Shown here piece after piece: positions 26,308-36,259 of a DNA stretch of 64,000 bases (position 1 is its first letter; each line of letters begins with the position of its first letter). Origin of the DNA: Nocardioides sp. HDW12B (GTDB lineage: Bacteria > Actinomycetota > Actinomycetes > Propionibacteriales > Nocardioidaceae); contig NZ_CP049867.1 of the NCBI RefSeq assembly GCF_011299595.1, positions 992,001 to 1,056,000 of the forward strand, written 5' to 3'. The notes below the pieces were generated by a model. The model was not told where the DNA came from. It worked only from the letters and a program-made list of their open reading frames with translations, and searched no databases. A program made the position numbers and the translations under genes.

Positions 26308-26494
26308 CGAAGCGTCGCGTGTGTACGCGAAGCGTCACGTGTGTACACGCGATGCGTCGGGCGTGTACAAGCGAAACGTCAGGCGTGTACGGCCGAGGCG
26401 TCGCTCGGCGACGCGCCCGCTCCGCGCCGTACATCAGTGACCTTTCGGCTGTACATACGTGACGCTTCGGCTGTACACACGTGACGTTTCGCGC
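26308..26494. repeat. Divergent array of 22-bp repeats (five reverse, three forward)
   Basis: Reverse-oriented units with cores CGAAGCGTC, CGAAGCGTC, CGATGCGTC, CGAAACGTC and CGAGGCGTC start at 26308, 26328, 26350, 26372 and 26394 (periods 20, 22, 22, 22). After a GC-rich spacer (~26404-26428), three forward units start with GTACA at 26429, 26451 and 26473 (period 22), with cores TGACCTTTCG, TGACGCTTCG and TGACGTTTCG. The array fills the gap between the convergent nei and tRNA-Gly genes. Confidence 0.85.
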
Positions 26495-26526
26495 ATGGGG
26501 CCCGGCGGGACGTGCGGTGACGGGGA

Positions 26527-26600
26527 TGGAGCGGATGACGGGAATCGAACCCGCGTAGTCAGTTTGGAAGACTGAAGCTCTACCATTGAGCTACATCCGC
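26527..26600 (-). tRNA. tRNA-Gly (anticodon TCC)
   Basis: On the minus strand GCGGATG pairs with CATCCGC as the acceptor stem. The D arm is GCTC-AATGGTA-GAGC, the anticodon stem-loop TCAGT-CTTCCAA-ACTGA has anticodon TCC, and the T arm is CGGGT-TCGATTC-CCG. Discriminator T and CCA are encoded at 26530-26527. Confidence 0.97.
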
Positions 26601-26724
26601 GTGGCGGTCGTCGGCCGTGCGAGGCCCGGACGCCGCGGACCATGGTGCCACACCAGCAGCCCCGCCCGTCACGCGGGCGAGCGGGCCTGGCGGCCGTCGT
26701 TTCGACAGGCCCAGTCGCGCTGAC

Positions 26725-26730
26725 TAGACT
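26725..26730 (+). promoter_or_regulatory. -10 hexamer TAGACT of tRNA-Pro
   Basis: TAGACT lies 17 bases before the tRNA 5' end, with TTCGAC (26701-26706) 18 bases further upstream as a possible -35. Confidence 0.45.
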
Positions 26731-26747
26731 CCCGGACGTTCCACAAC

Positions 26748-26820
26748 CGGGGCGTAGCGTAGTGGCTAGCGCGCCTGCTTTGGGAGCAGGAGACCGCAGG
26801 TTCGAGTCCTGTCGCCCCGA
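26748..26820 (+). tRNA. tRNA-Pro (anticodon TGG)
   Basis: The acceptor stem CGGGGCG/CGCCCCG, anticodon arm CCTGC-TTTGGGA-GCAGG with anticodon TGG, and T arm GCAGG-TTCGAGT-CCTGT form a full cloverleaf. Discriminator A is followed by CCG, so CCA is not encoded. Confidence 0.97.
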
Positions 26821-26996
26821 CCGCGCGCCCCGTCCGACCCGGCTGCCCAGGCCGTCCGGACACCCGCACGACCCGATCGACCTGCCCGACCGACGTGCCG
26901 CGTCCGTCTGCCCGGACCAAGACCCGGAGCAGAGACCCGGACCTGGCACCCCAGACACCCGGCCGCACCCGCTGAGAAACCCGAGGAGACACCCCT

Positions 26997-28421
26997 GTGA
27001 AGAGCACCGTCGAGACCCTGAGCCCCACGCGGGCGAAGCTCACCGTCGAGGTGCCTTTCGAGGAGCTGAAGCCGAGCCTCGACAGCGCCTACAAGAAGAT
27101 CGCCTCCCAGATCAACGTCCCCGGCTTCCGCCGCGGCAAGGTCCCGGCCCCGATCATCGACCGTCAGGTCGGCCGCGGAGCCGTCCTCGACGAGGCCATC
27201 AACGACGCGCTGCCGGGCCTCTACATCCAGGCGCTGCAGGAGAACGAGCTCGAGCCCCTGGCCCAGCCGGAGATCGACATCACCAAGCTCGAGGACAACG
27301 ACACCCTCGAGTTCACCGCCGAGGTCGACGTCAAGCCGGAGATCACGCTCCCCGAGCTCGACGGCCTCGCGGTGAGCGTCGACGACGTCGCCGTCACCGA
27401 CCAGGACGTCGAGGACCAGGTCGCTGCGCTGCGCGAGCGCTTCGGCACCCTGACTGACGTCGAGCGCGCCGCCGGCGAGGACGACTTCGTCGTCATCGAC
27501 CTGACCGCCCGCAAGGACGGCGAGGTCGTCGAGGGCGGCGAGGCCGCCGGGGTCAGCTACCAGGTCGGCAAGGGCGGCATGCTCGACGGCCTCGACGAGG
27601 CCCTGCGCGGCATGAGCGCCGGCGACAGCACCACCTTCACCAGCAAGCTGGCCGGTGGCGACCTCGAGGGCGAGGACGTCGAGGTCGAGGTCTCCGTCAC
27701 CGCGGTGAAGGAGCAGCAGCTCCCCGAGCTCGACGACGAGTTCGCCCAGATGGCGTCGGAGTTCGACAGCATCGGCGAGCTGACCGACGACGTCCGGGTC
27801 CGCCTGGGCAACGGCAAGCGCCTCGAGCAGGCCGCGGCCGCCCGTGACGCGGTGCTCGAGAAGATCCTCGACCTCACCGAGATCCCGGTCCCCGAGTCCC
27901 TCGTCGCCGAGGAGCTCGTCGCCCGCCGCCGGGGCATCGAGCAGCAGCTGGCGATGGCCGGCATGACGATGGAGGCCTACCTCGACGCCGAGGAGCAGAC
28001 CGTCGACGAGTTCGAGGCCGAGCTCGAGAAGCGGGTCCACGACGCCGTGGCCGCGCAGTTCGTCCTCGACCAGATCGCGGTGGACGAGGAGCTCGGTGTC
28101 GAGCAGCAGGAGCTCACCGAGCACATGCTGCGCCGCGCGCAGCAGTCGGGCCAGAACCCGCAGGAGTACGTCCAGCACATGGTGGAGCACAACCACCTCC
28201 CCGAGCTGGTCTCCGAGGTACGTCGCGGCAAGGCCCTCGCGCTCGTGGTGGAGAAGGCCGTCGTGACCGACGAGTCCGGCAACCACGTCGAGCTGAAGAA
28301 CCTCCGCCCCGACGGCACCATCGGTGAGCCCGCCGACGAGGCAGACGAGGCCGACGAGGCCGCCGAGGCTCCCGAGTCGAGCGACGCCACCGAGGTCGAG
28401 GAGTCGGGCGACAAGGCCTGA
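26997..28421 (+). CDS. tig: Trigger factor (ribosome-associated chaperone / prolyl isomerase)
   Basis: The 474-residue protein has the N-terminal ribosome-docking signature GFRRGKVP (43-50), a central FKBP-type isomerase domain (~150-240) and a long helical C-domain. A ~45-residue acidic tail, rich in Glu, Asp and Ala, ends the protein, as is common in actinobacterial trigger factors. GTG start with GAGGAG (26983-26988) 8 bases upstream. It lies upstream of clpP1P2-clpX as in most bacteria, though here two unrelated genes intervene. Confidence 0.96.
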   Translation: MKSTVETLSPTRAKLTVEVPFEELKPSLDSAYKKIASQINVPGFRRGKVPAPIIDRQVGRGAVLDEAINDALPGLYIQALQENELEPLAQPEIDITKLEDNDTLEFTAEVDVKPEITLPELDGLAVSVDDVAVTDQDVEDQVAALRERFGTLTDVERAAGEDDFVVIDLTARKDGEVVEGGEAAGVSYQVGKGGMLDGLDEALRGMSAGDSTTFTSKLAGGDLEGEDVEVEVSVTAVKEQQLPELDDEFAQMASEFDSIGELTDDVRVRLGNGKRLEQAAAARDAVLEKILDLTEIPVPESLVAEELVARRRGIEQQLAMAGMTMEAYLDAEEQTVDEFEAELEKRVHDAVAAQFVLDQIAVDEELGVEQQELTEHMLRRAQQSGQNPQEYVQHMVEHNHLPELVSEVRRGKALALVVEKAVVTDESGNHVELKNLRPDGTIGEPADEADEADEAAEAPESSDATEVEESGDKA

Positions 28422-28473
28422 GCCTGGCCTTAGCCCGCTCGCAGCGCACGCAGCACGGGCAGCACACGCAGAG

Positions 28474-28508
28474 GAGGACGCGTCCGGATCACATCCGGGC
28501 GCGCCCTC
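28474..28508 (+). terminator. tig terminator hairpin
   Basis: GAGGACGCGTCCGGAT pairs with ATCCGGGCGCGCCCTC around a CAC loop, with one mismatch and one wobble, followed by TTGCG. Confidence 0.6.
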
Positions 28509-28544
28509 TTGCGTGTACAAGTGTTCACTGAGGACACTGGACCC

Positions 28545-29777
28545 ATGGCCACGACGCAGCCCCAGACCCTCGTCCGCACCGGAGACCCGGTGGACGCGCA
28601 GATCCCCGACGCGATCACGCCGGCGCACCCGGAGCCCGGCCTGGTCGACGCGCTCGCGCTCGGCGCCCTGTTCGCCGACGAGCTGATCGTCGCGACCGCG
28701 CGCGACACCCACGAGGCCTTCGCCCGGCGCACGTTCGACCTGCTGACCGGCACCTCGCCCTTCGGGCGCGTCACCCGCGGCATCCACGACGCCGTCGCCG
28801 GCACCGTCTACCGGGGCCTCAGCCTCGGCCTCCAGGGAGCGGCCACGGGTCTCTCCAAGGTCGGCGCCACCGGGGTCGGCCCGCGCCTCGACGCCAGCCC
28901 CCAGGGCCGCGTCCTGCAGTCCGCGGTCAACGGGCTCATCGGAGAGCGGCTCAAGGAGGAGCACCCCCACCTCGCCCTGACCATGACGATCCGCGTGGAC
29001 GGCCGCGCCGTACGCCCCGACCCCGCGGAGCTCGAGGTCGCCTTCCCCGAGGCGACCGACAAGGTCGTCGTCTTCCTCCACGGCCTCGGCGAGCACGAGG
29101 GCCACTGGAACACCCGGGCCGCCGAGATGGGCGGCACCTACGGCAGCCGGCTGGCCGAGAGCGACGGCTGGACGCCGGTCTTCCTGCGCGTCAACACCGG
29201 CCTGTCGGTCGCGGAGAACGGCGTCGCGCTGACCGCGCTGCTGCAGGAGCTGACCGAGAGCTGGCCGGTCCGGGTCGGCCGCATCGCGCTGGTCGGCCAC
29301 TCCATGGGCGGGCTCATCATCCGGGCCGGCTGCGCGGTCACCACCGAGCACGAGCGCTCGTGGCGCGACGTCCTCACCGACGTCGTCACGCTCGGCACGC
29401 CCCACCTCGGCGCCGACCTCGCCCTCGGGGTCAGCCACGGCTCCCGCTTCCTGGCGCTGCTTCCGGAGATCGCGGGGTTCGGCCGCATACTCGAGCACCG
29501 CTCGTCGGGCATCCGCGACCTCGAGCGCGGGCTCCCCGACCTGCCGCCGATGGAGGGGGTCCGCTACCGCCTGGTGTCGGCCGCGCTGGGCAGCGAGCGC
29601 AGCCCGGTCGGCGCGGTCTTCGGCGACCTGCTCGTACGCCGTGCCTCGGCCACCGGTCTGCGCCGCTCGCTCCGGCTCTTCCCCGACGCCGACGTCCTCC
29701 ACGTCGCGAACGCCGGCCACTTCGCGCTGCTCAACCACCCCGAGGTCGACGACGCGCTGGTGGGCTGGCTGGCATGA
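28545..29777 (+). CDS. PGAP1/lipase-like alpha/beta hydrolase
   Basis: The 410-residue protein has an alpha-helical N-terminal region of ~150 residues. The hydrolase core carries HGLGEHEGHW, nucleophile Ser253 in GHSMGG and His392 in NAGHFALLNH. No cleavable signal peptide is evident, although the N-terminal part is rich in Ala and Gly and may associate with membranes. In mycobacteria the lipase gene lipP sits near this position between nei1 and tig, but this is a different family. The ATG is favoured over an upstream GTG because the latter falls in the tig terminator region. Substrate unknown. Confidence 0.75.
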   Translation: MATTQPQTLVRTGDPVDAQIPDAITPAHPEPGLVDALALGALFADELIVATARDTHEAFARRTFDLLTGTSPFGRVTRGIHDAVAGTVYRGLSLGLQGAATGLSKVGATGVGPRLDASPQGRVLQSAVNGLIGERLKEEHPHLALTMTIRVDGRAVRPDPAELEVAFPEATDKVVVFLHGLGEHEGHWNTRAAEMGGTYGSRLAESDGWTPVFLRVNTGLSVAENGVALTALLQELTESWPVRVGRIALVGHSMGGLIIRAGCAVTTEHERSWRDVLTDVVTLGTPHLGADLALGVSHGSRFLALLPEIAGFGRILEHRSSGIRDLERGLPDLPPMEGVRYRLVSAALGSERSPVGAVFGDLLVRRASATGLRRSLRLFPDADVLHVANAGHFALLNHPEVDDALVGWLA

Positions 29778-29784
29778 TCCGGCC

Positions 29785-30285
29785 ATGACCGAGCCGTCGC
29801 ACCGACCCGACCGAGACCGTCCCGCCCCCGGGCGCGAGCTCCAGGCCGAGGTGACGGTGGCGGCGCCCGCCGAGCGCGTCTGGCAGACCCTCACCGACCT
29901 GAGCCGCATGCCGCGGTGGAGCCCCGAGCTGGTCCGGATGGTCCCGCTCGGGCGTGGCGGCCTCCGGGTGGGCCAGACCTACCTCGGCGTGAACCGACGT
30001 GGCGCGGTGGTCTGGCCGACCCGCAACGTGGTCCGCGAGGTCTCCGCGCCCCGGTCCCTGGTCTGGGACACCCCGACCTCGGGCGCGCGCTGGATCTACC
30101 GGGTGGAGCCCGCCGCCGATGGCACCTCCCGGCTGTCGCTCACCCGGCCCGTCCCCGCGGGCATGGCGCTGGGCGGCCGGATCTTCGCCCGCCTCTTCCT
30201 CGGCGGGGCGGGCCCGCACAGCGACGAGCTCGAGGACGGGATGCGCACGACGCTGCAGAGGATCGCCTCCGACGTCGAGGGCTGA
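29785..30285 (+). CDS. SRPBCC-family lipid/ligand-binding protein
   Basis: The 166-residue product has the START/polyketide-cyclase-like pattern: an opening strand ELQAEVTVAAPAERVW, then LTDLSRMPRWSPEL, a beta-rich middle and a long C-terminal helix. Such proteins bind hydrophobic ligands in a cavity. It starts 7 bases after the hydrolase gene and probably shares its transcript. The 3' end runs into a 13-bp tandem repeat that supplies the last codons and stop. Confidence 0.78.
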   Translation: MTEPSHRPDRDRPAPGRELQAEVTVAAPAERVWQTLTDLSRMPRWSPELVRMVPLGRGGLRVGQTYLGVNRRGAVVWPTRNVVREVSAPRSLVWDTPTSGARWIYRVEPAADGTSRLSLTRPVPAGMALGGRIFARLFLGGAGPHSDELEDGMRTTLQRIASDVEG

Positions 30286-30330
30286 CGTCGAGGGCTGACG
30301 TCGAGGGCTGACGTCGAGGGCCGACGTCGG
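30271..30330 (+). repeat. 13-bp tandem repeat spanning a stop codon
   Basis: GACGTCGAGGGCT occurs at 30271, 30284, 30297 and, with a final C, 30310, followed by a partial unit. Each junction creates TGA (30283, 30296, 30309), one in each reading frame, and in each frame the preceding codons read Asp-Val-Glu-Gly. Confidence 0.9.
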
Positions 30331-30350
30331 GGCGTGCGCGCGGGGCGACC

Positions 30351-30367
30351 GTCCGCTGTCCGCGAAC
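30351..30367 (+). promoter_or_regulatory. ClgR-like box upstream of clpP1
   Basis: GTCCGC-TGTCC-GCGAAC fits the CGC-N5-GCG frame of actinobacterial ClgR sites, with a good right half (GCGAAC) and an imperfect left half. It is centred about 70 bases before the clpP1 start. ClgR is known to activate clpP1P2 in several actinobacteria. Confidence 0.4.
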
Positions 30368-30415
30368 ACGGGGGATCGTTGCCCCCCGGGCCCTGGAAAG
30401 GGCGCCACGGCGGGC

Positions 30416-30421
30416 TAGGGT
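30416..30421 (+). promoter_or_regulatory. -10 hexamer TAGGGT, leaderless clpP1
   Basis: TAGGGT lies 7 bases before the GTG at 30429. No -35 match is visible, as expected for an activator-dependent promoter. Confidence 0.55.
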
Positions 30422-30428
30422 CGGGGAC

Positions 30429-31046
30429 GTGACTGACATCGAGATGAACGGTGGCGGGGCCGGCTACGGCCTGGACGACCACATCTACCAGCGGCTCCTG
30501 CGCGAGCGGATCATCTTCCTCGGGTCCGAGGTGCGCGACCAGAACGCGAACGCGATCTGCGCGCAGCTGCTGCTCCTGAGTGCGGAGGACCCGGAGGCGG
30601 ACATCTTCCTCCACATCAACAGCCCCGGAGGCTCCGTCGACTCCGGCATGGCGATCTACGACACCATGAACTACATCCCCAACGACGTCGCGACCGTCGG
30701 CATGGGTCTGGCCGCGTCCATGGGCCAGTTCCTGCTCTGCGCCGGTGCCAAGGGCAAGCGCTACGCCCTGCCCCACGCGCGCATCATGATGCACCAGCCC
30801 TCGGGCGGCATGGGCGGCTCGGCCTCGGACATCAAGATCCAGGCCCAGCAGTCCCTGCACATCAAGAAGGTGCTGTTCGAGCTCATCGCCGACCACACCG
30901 GTCAGCCCCTGGAGCAGATCGAGCTCGACGCCGACCGCGACCGGTGGTTCACCGCGTCGCAGGCCGAGGAGTACGGCTTCATCGACCAGGTCATCCGCAG
31001 CGCCCGCGAGGCCGCCGACGAGGGCCGTCCGGCCCGCAACAAGTGA
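30429..31046 (+). CDS. clpP1: ATP-dependent Clp protease proteolytic subunit 1
   Basis: The 205-residue serine protease has an intact triad: Ser97 (GLAASMGQ), His122 (MMHQPSGG) and Asp171 (DADRDRW). The N-terminal ~14 residues are probably removed on maturation. With ClpP2 it should form the mixed two-ring barrel that ClpX and ClpC feed in actinobacteria. The stop overlaps a possible GTG of clpP2, so the two are cotranslated. Confidence 0.97.
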   Translation: MTDIEMNGGGAGYGLDDHIYQRLLRERIIFLGSEVRDQNANAICAQLLLLSAEDPEADIFLHINSPGGSVDSGMAIYDTMNYIPNDVATVGMGLAASMGQFLLCAGAKGKRYALPHARIMMHQPSGGMGGSASDIKIQAQQSLHIKKVLFELIADHTGQPLEQIELDADRDRWFTASQAEEYGFIDQVIRSAREAADEGRPARNK

Positions 31047-31057
31047 CGGGACCCACC

Positions 31058-31669
31058 ATGAACTACTACATCCCCCAGTGGGAGGAGCGGACGTCGTACG
31101 GCTTCCGCCGCATCGACCCCTACGCCAAGCTCTTCGAGGACCGCATCATCTTCCTCGGCACGCCGATCAGCGACGACATCGCCAACGCGGTGATGGCCCA
31201 GCTGCTCTGCCTGGAGTCGATGGACCCCGACCGCGACATCCAGATCTACATCAACAGCCCCGGTGGCTCGTTCACCGCGCTGACCGCGATCTACGACACG
31301 ATGCGGTTCGTCAAGCCCGACATCCAGACGGTGTGCCTGGGTCAGGCGGCCTCGGCGGCGGCGATCCTGCTCGCCGCCGGTGCGCCGGGCAAGCGCCTGG
31401 CGCTGCCGAACTCGCGGATCCTCATCCACCAGCCCTACACCGAGGGCACCTACGGCCAGACCTCGGACATCGAGATCCAGGCCAACGAGATCCTCCGCAT
31501 GCGTGAGCTGCTGGAGAAGATGATCTCGGACCACTCCGGCAAGCCGGTCGAGGAGGTCAGCCGCGACATCGAGCGCGACAAGATCCTGACCGCGGAGGCG
31601 GCGGTGGAGTACGGCCTGATCGACTCCGTGCTGGCCTCGCGCAAGGGTGCCCTGCAGCTCACCCCGTGA
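31058..31669 (+). CDS. clpP2: ATP-dependent Clp protease proteolytic subunit 2
   Basis: This 203-residue protein has the triad Ser99 (GQAASAAAI), His124 (LIHQPYTEG) and Asp174 (IERDKIL). It differs from ClpP1 in the N-terminus and handle region, as expected for the second ring of the hetero-oligomer. ATG 31058 is used; an in-frame GTG at 31043 overlapping the clpP1 stop would add five residues and cannot be excluded. A hairpin follows its stop. Confidence 0.96.
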   Translation: MNYYIPQWEERTSYGFRRIDPYAKLFEDRIIFLGTPISDDIANAVMAQLLCLESMDPDRDIQIYINSPGGSFTALTAIYDTMRFVKPDIQTVCLGQAASAAAILLAAGAPGKRLALPNSRILIHQPYTEGTYGQTSDIEIQANEILRMRELLEKMISDHSGKPVEEVSRDIERDKILTAEAAVEYGLIDSVLASRKGALQLTP

Positions 31670-31674
31670 CGGGT

Positions 31675-31721
31675 GGTGGCACGGCCCGCCGACGCTTGAG
31701 CGAAAGTCGGGCCGTGTCACC
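31675..31721 (+). terminator. Hairpin between clpP2 and clpX
   Basis: GGTGGCACGGCCCG (31675-31688) pairs with CGGGCCGTGTCACC (31708-31721) with one mismatch. It may end the clpP1P2 transcript. The remaining gap to clpX contains an AT-rich patch (31747-31770) likely to hold the clpX promoter. Confidence 0.55.
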
Positions 31722-31841
31722 CATCCCAATCTGGGCGGGCGCGGGGTATTTTCAAACTGAGTGAGCTTGACGTGAACCACAGCCGAGACCCCCAGCCAGG
31801 TCCTTCTGGTTGCTCGGCCCGAGTCGTGAGGAGTCGTGCCT

Positions 31842-33125
<1,284 letters not shown>

Positions 33126-33141
33126 GCCGCGGCCCCCGACG

Positions 33142-35082
33142 GTGACCCCGCACGAGAACGGCGTCGCGCCGCTGGCGCTGCCGACCGACGACGGCTCCTG
33201 GGCCGACTGGCTCTCCGAGCGCGCCGAGGCGCAGCTGGTGGCGGCCGAGCACCACACCGAGCGGTTGCGCTCGATGGACGGCGCCGCGGGTGAGGCCGTC
33301 CTCGAGCGCTGGAACGAGATCGCCCGTCAGCTGCGCAGCGTCGCCTCGCTCGCCTCGCTGGTGACGAACGTGCACCCGGACGAGCGGGTGCGCGACCTCG
33401 CCGAGGCCCTCGAGCAGCGCGTCCAGGGCGTCTACACCGACCTGGGCCTCGACCGGGACTGCTACCGCGTGCTGTCGTCGGTGGACCCCGCCGGGCTCGA
33501 CGCCGGGGCCCGCCGGGTGCTGGAGCGGTCGTTGCGCGACTTCCGGCGCTCCGGGGTCGACCGACCCGACGACGTGCGGGAGCGCGTCCGCTCCCTCTCC
33601 GAGCGCGAGACCGACCTCGGCCTGCGCTTCAGCCGCAACATCCGCAACGGCAGGCGCACCGTGCGGGTGGACCCCGCCCGGCTCGACGGCCTCCCCGACG
33701 ACTTCGTGGCCTCCCGGCCGGTGGCCGACGACGGCACCGTCGAGCTGACGACCGACTACCCCGACTACATGCCGGTCCGCACCCTCGCCACCGACCGGGC
33801 GCTGCGCGAGGAGCTCACGGTCGCCTTCCTCACCCGCGCCTGGCCCGACAACGAGCCGGTGCTGGCCGAGCTGCTCGCCGTACGTCAGGAGCTGGCGCAG
33901 ACCCTCGGGTACGCCGACTGGCCCACCTACGACGCCGAGGTGAAAATGATTCGCGACGGGGCGGCGATCGCGGCCTTCGTCGACACCGTCACCGAGCTCG
34001 CCCGCGAGCCCGCCGCCGCCGAGCACGACACCCTGCTCGCCCGGGCGCAGCAGGACCACCCCGACCTCGACCGCCTGACCGCTGTCGACCGCTACCACTA
34101 CTCCGAGCTGCTGCGCCGCGAGGAGTGCGCGGTCGACGGCCGCGAGGTGCGTGCCTACTTCGACTTCGACCAGGTGCGCGCTGGCCTGCTCGACGTCACC
34201 GGCACCCTGCTCGGCCTGGAGTACGTCGACGTGCCCGACGCCCCGCGCTGGCACCCTGACGTCACCGTCCACGAGGTCCACGACGTGCACGACGGCGGCC
34301 GCTACCTGGGGCGGATCTACCTGGACCTGCACCCGCGGGAGGGGAAGTACTCCCACGCCGCGCAGTTCACGTTGGCGCCCGGCGTCGCGGACCTCCAGGT
34401 GCCGGAGGGCGTGCTGGTCTGCAACTTCTCGCGCGGGCTGATGGAGCACAGCGACGTCGTGACGCTGTTCCACGAGTTCGGCCACCTCGTGCACCACGTC
34501 GTCGGCGGCCGGCAGCGGTGGGTGCGCTTCTCCGGCGTCGCCACCGAGTGGGACTTCGTCGAGGCCCCCTCGCAGATGCTCGAGGAGTGGGCGTGGGACG
34601 CCGACGTGCTGGCCCGCTTCGCCCGGGACGCCGACGGCCGACCCATCCCGGCAGAGCTGGTGGGGCGGATGCGCGCGGCGAACGAGCTCGGCAAGGCGCT
34701 CGGTGTGCGCACCCAGATGTTCTACGCCGCCATCTCCTACCGGCTGCACGCCGAGGTGCCGGCCGACGTCTCCGCGCGGGTGGCCGAGCTGCAGGAGACC
34801 TACGACGGGTGCGCGATGGTGCCTGACACCCACTTCGAGGCGTCCTTCGGCCACCTCGGCGGCTACACGTCGGCGTACTACACCTACATGTGGAGCCAGG
34901 TGATCGCGAAGGACCTGTTCTCCGCCTTCGACCCCGACGACCTGCTCGCTCCCGAGGTCGCCCGGCGCTACCGCGACCGGGTGCTGGCACCCGGCGGCTC
35001 GCGGGACGCGGCCGACCTGGTCGCCGACTTCCTGGGACGTCCCTACTCCTTCGACGCCTTCGAGGCCTGGCTCACCCGCTGA
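33142..35082 (+). CDS. M3-family oligopeptidase (thimet oligopeptidase-like)
   Basis: This 646-residue zinc metallopeptidase has HEFGH (444-448) and third ligand Glu474 in [12 protein letters not shown], in the all-helical M3 architecture. It degrades short cytosolic peptides. It starts 16 bases after clpX and is probably cotranscribed with it, so it may finish peptides released by ClpXP; this is inference. The 3' end coincides with an 11-bp tandem repeat that repeats the stop codon in all frames. Confidence 0.93.
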   Translation: MTPHENGVAPLALPTDDGSWADWLSERAEAQLVAAEHHTERLRSMDGAAGEAVLERWNEIARQLRSVASLASLVTNVHPDERVRDLAEALEQRVQGVYTDLGLDRDCYRVLSSVDPAGLDAGARRVLERSLRDFRRSGVDRPDDVRERVRSLSERETDLGLRFSRNIRNGRRTVRVDPARLDGLPDDFVASRPVADDGTVELTTDYPDYMPVRTLATDRALREELTVAFLTRAWPDNEPVLAELLAVRQELAQTLGYADWPTYDAEVKMIRDGAAIAAFVDTVTELAREPAAAEHDTLLARAQQDHPDLDRLTAVDRYHYSELLRREECAVDGREVRAYFDFDQVRAGLLDVTGTLLGLEYVDVPDAPRWHPDVTVHEVHDVHDGGRYLGRIYLDLHPREGKYSHAAQFTLAPGVADLQVPEGVLVCNFSRGLMEHSDVVTLFHEFGHLVHHVVGGRQRWVRFSGVATEWDFVEAPSQMLEEWAWDADVLARFARDADGRPIPAELVGRMRAANELGKALGVRTQMFYAAISYRLHAEVPADVSARVAELQETYDGCAMVPDTHFEASFGHLGGYTSAYYTYMWSQVIAKDLFSAFDPDDLLAPEVARRYRDRVLAPGGSRDAADLVADFLGRPYSFDAFEAWLTR

Positions 35083-35110
35083 CCGGTCGCTGACCGGTCG
35101 CTGACCGGTC
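35078..35110 (+). repeat. 11-bp tandem repeat spanning a stop codon
   Basis: GCTGACCGGTC occurs three times (35078, 35089, 35100). The real TGA is at 35080 and copies follow at 35091 and 35102, again one per reading frame. The design parallels the 13-bp array at 30271. Confidence 0.9.
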
Positions 35111-35138
35111 GCTTGGGCGCACCCCGGAGACTGAGCGG

Positions 35139-35615
35139 GTGCTCGTCACCAACCACGTCCTGTCCGGCGCGTTCGTCGGGCGCGCCGCCTCCGGCCCGGT
35201 CAGCGCGTTCGTCGCCGGCGTGGCCTCGCACTTCGCGCTCGACGCGGTGCCGCACTGGGGCGACGGACGACCCATCCGCGAGGTCATGCACATCGCCGTG
35301 CCCGACGGGCTGCTCGGCCTGACCGCGATGGCCGGCGTCACCGCCGCCACCGAGCCGTCGGCGCGCCTGCGCGTGCTGGCCGGCATGGCGGGCGCGGCGT
35401 TCCCCGACCTCGACAAGCCGGCCGACCGCTTCCTCGGGTTCTCGCCGTTCCCGAGGCGCTGGGACGCCTTCCACCAGGCCGTCCAGCACGAGTCGGCCGG
35501 ACGGATGCCGCAGGAGGTCCTCGTCGGGCTCGCCCAGGTCGCCCTCCTGGCTGCTCTCGCACGGCGCCGACCCTCCGGTCAGGGCCTCCCCGGTCGGACG
35601 AGTCCCGTCTCGTAG
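35139..35615 (+). CDS. Small membrane-associated putative metal-dependent hydrolase-like protein
   Basis: The 158-residue protein has hydrophobic segments and conserved-looking polar residues: TNHVLSGAFVG, SHFALDAVPHWGD, GAAFPDLDKPADR and HQAVQHES. The His/Asp pattern SHxxxDxxPHW recalls YdjM-like membrane hydrolases, but similarity is weak and the assignment tentative. GTG start. The 3' end overlaps the convergent response-regulator gene by 37 bases. Confidence 0.55.
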   Translation: MLVTNHVLSGAFVGRAASGPVSAFVAGVASHFALDAVPHWGDGRPIREVMHIAVPDGLLGLTAMAGVTAATEPSARLRVLAGMAGAAFPDLDKPADRFLGFSPFPRRWDAFHQAVQHESAGRMPQEVLVGLAQVALLAALARRRPSGQGLPGRTSPVS

Positions 35616-36259
35616 GCCAGCGCCGCGACCTGGACGCGGTCGCGCAGCGACAGCTTGGTCAGGAGCCGGGACACGTAGGTCTTGACCGTCGCCTCGCTCA
35701 GGAACAGCCGGGCCGCGATGTCGTGGTTCGACAGCCCGCGCGCGACCAGAGCGGCCACCTCGCGCTCGCGGTCGGTCAGCGGCTGCCACACCTCCGGCCT
35801 CGGTGCCTGCTGATCCTCGGCCGCGAACCGTTCGAGGAGACGCCGCGCGACGGCCGGCGCCACCATCGCCTCACCCCGCGCGGCGGTCCGCACGCTGTGG
35901 ACGAGCACGTCGGGGTGGACGTCCTTGAGGAGGAACCCGCTGGCGCCGGCGCGGACCGCGGCGTACACGTGCTCGTCGAGGTCGAAGGTGGTCAGCACCA
36001 CCACGCGGGTCTGCGGCGTCGACCGGGAGAGGCGACGGGTGGCCTCGATCCCGTCGAGGCCCGGCATGCGGATGTCCATGAGGACCACGTCGGGCCGGTG
36101 CCGCTCGACGGCGGCGACCGCGGCGAGGCCGTCCTCCGCCTCGGCGACGACGTCGAGTCCGGCGCTCCTCAGGATCAGCGCGAACCCGGCCCGGACCAGC
36201 GCCTGGTCGTCGACCACCACGACGCGCAGCGGCGCACCGTCGGCCCCCGCCGTCGTCAC
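35579..36259 (-). CDS. LuxR/NarL-family response regulator (second system)
   Basis: The 226-residue protein has a receiver domain with DD at 17-18, phospho-acceptor Asp62 (LMDIRMP) and Lys in GFLLKD, and a LuxR-type helix-turn-helix (LTDREREVAALVARGLSNHDI, then ATVKTYVSRLL). The GTG start overlaps the kinase stop (GTGA). It belongs to the same subfamily as the regulator at 3348-4031. Confidence 0.92.
   Translation of the reverse strand: MTTAGADGAPLRVVVVDDQALVRAGFALILRSAGLDVVAEAEDGLAAVAAVERHRPDVVLMDIRMPGLDGIEATRRLSRSTPQTRVVVLTTFDLDEHVYAAVRAGASGFLLKDVHPDVLVHSVRTAARGEAMVAPAVARRLLERFAAEDQQAPRPEVWQPLTDREREVAALVARGLSNHDIAARLFLSEATVKTYVSRLLTKLSLRDRVQVAALAYETGLVRPGRP

Noticed and set aside
26308-26494. 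CRISPR array
   Set aside because: Units are contiguous 22-mers with drift, change orientation at the centre and have no spacers, and there are no cas genes.
26527-26820. tRNA-associated integration site of a genomic island
   Set aside because: No integrase gene, no duplicated tRNA 3' end and no foreign-looking gene block lie next to either tRNA.
26766-29909. Very long open frame on the minus strand across tig and neighbours
   Set aside because: It is a by-product of high GC on the strand opposite tig, the hydrolase and the SRPBCC gene. It runs through tRNA-Pro and the tig terminator and has low-complexity composition.
30429-31669. One ClpP subunit might be inactive, as in some paired ClpP systems
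   Set aside because: Both subunits have complete Ser-His-Asp triads in the expected positions.
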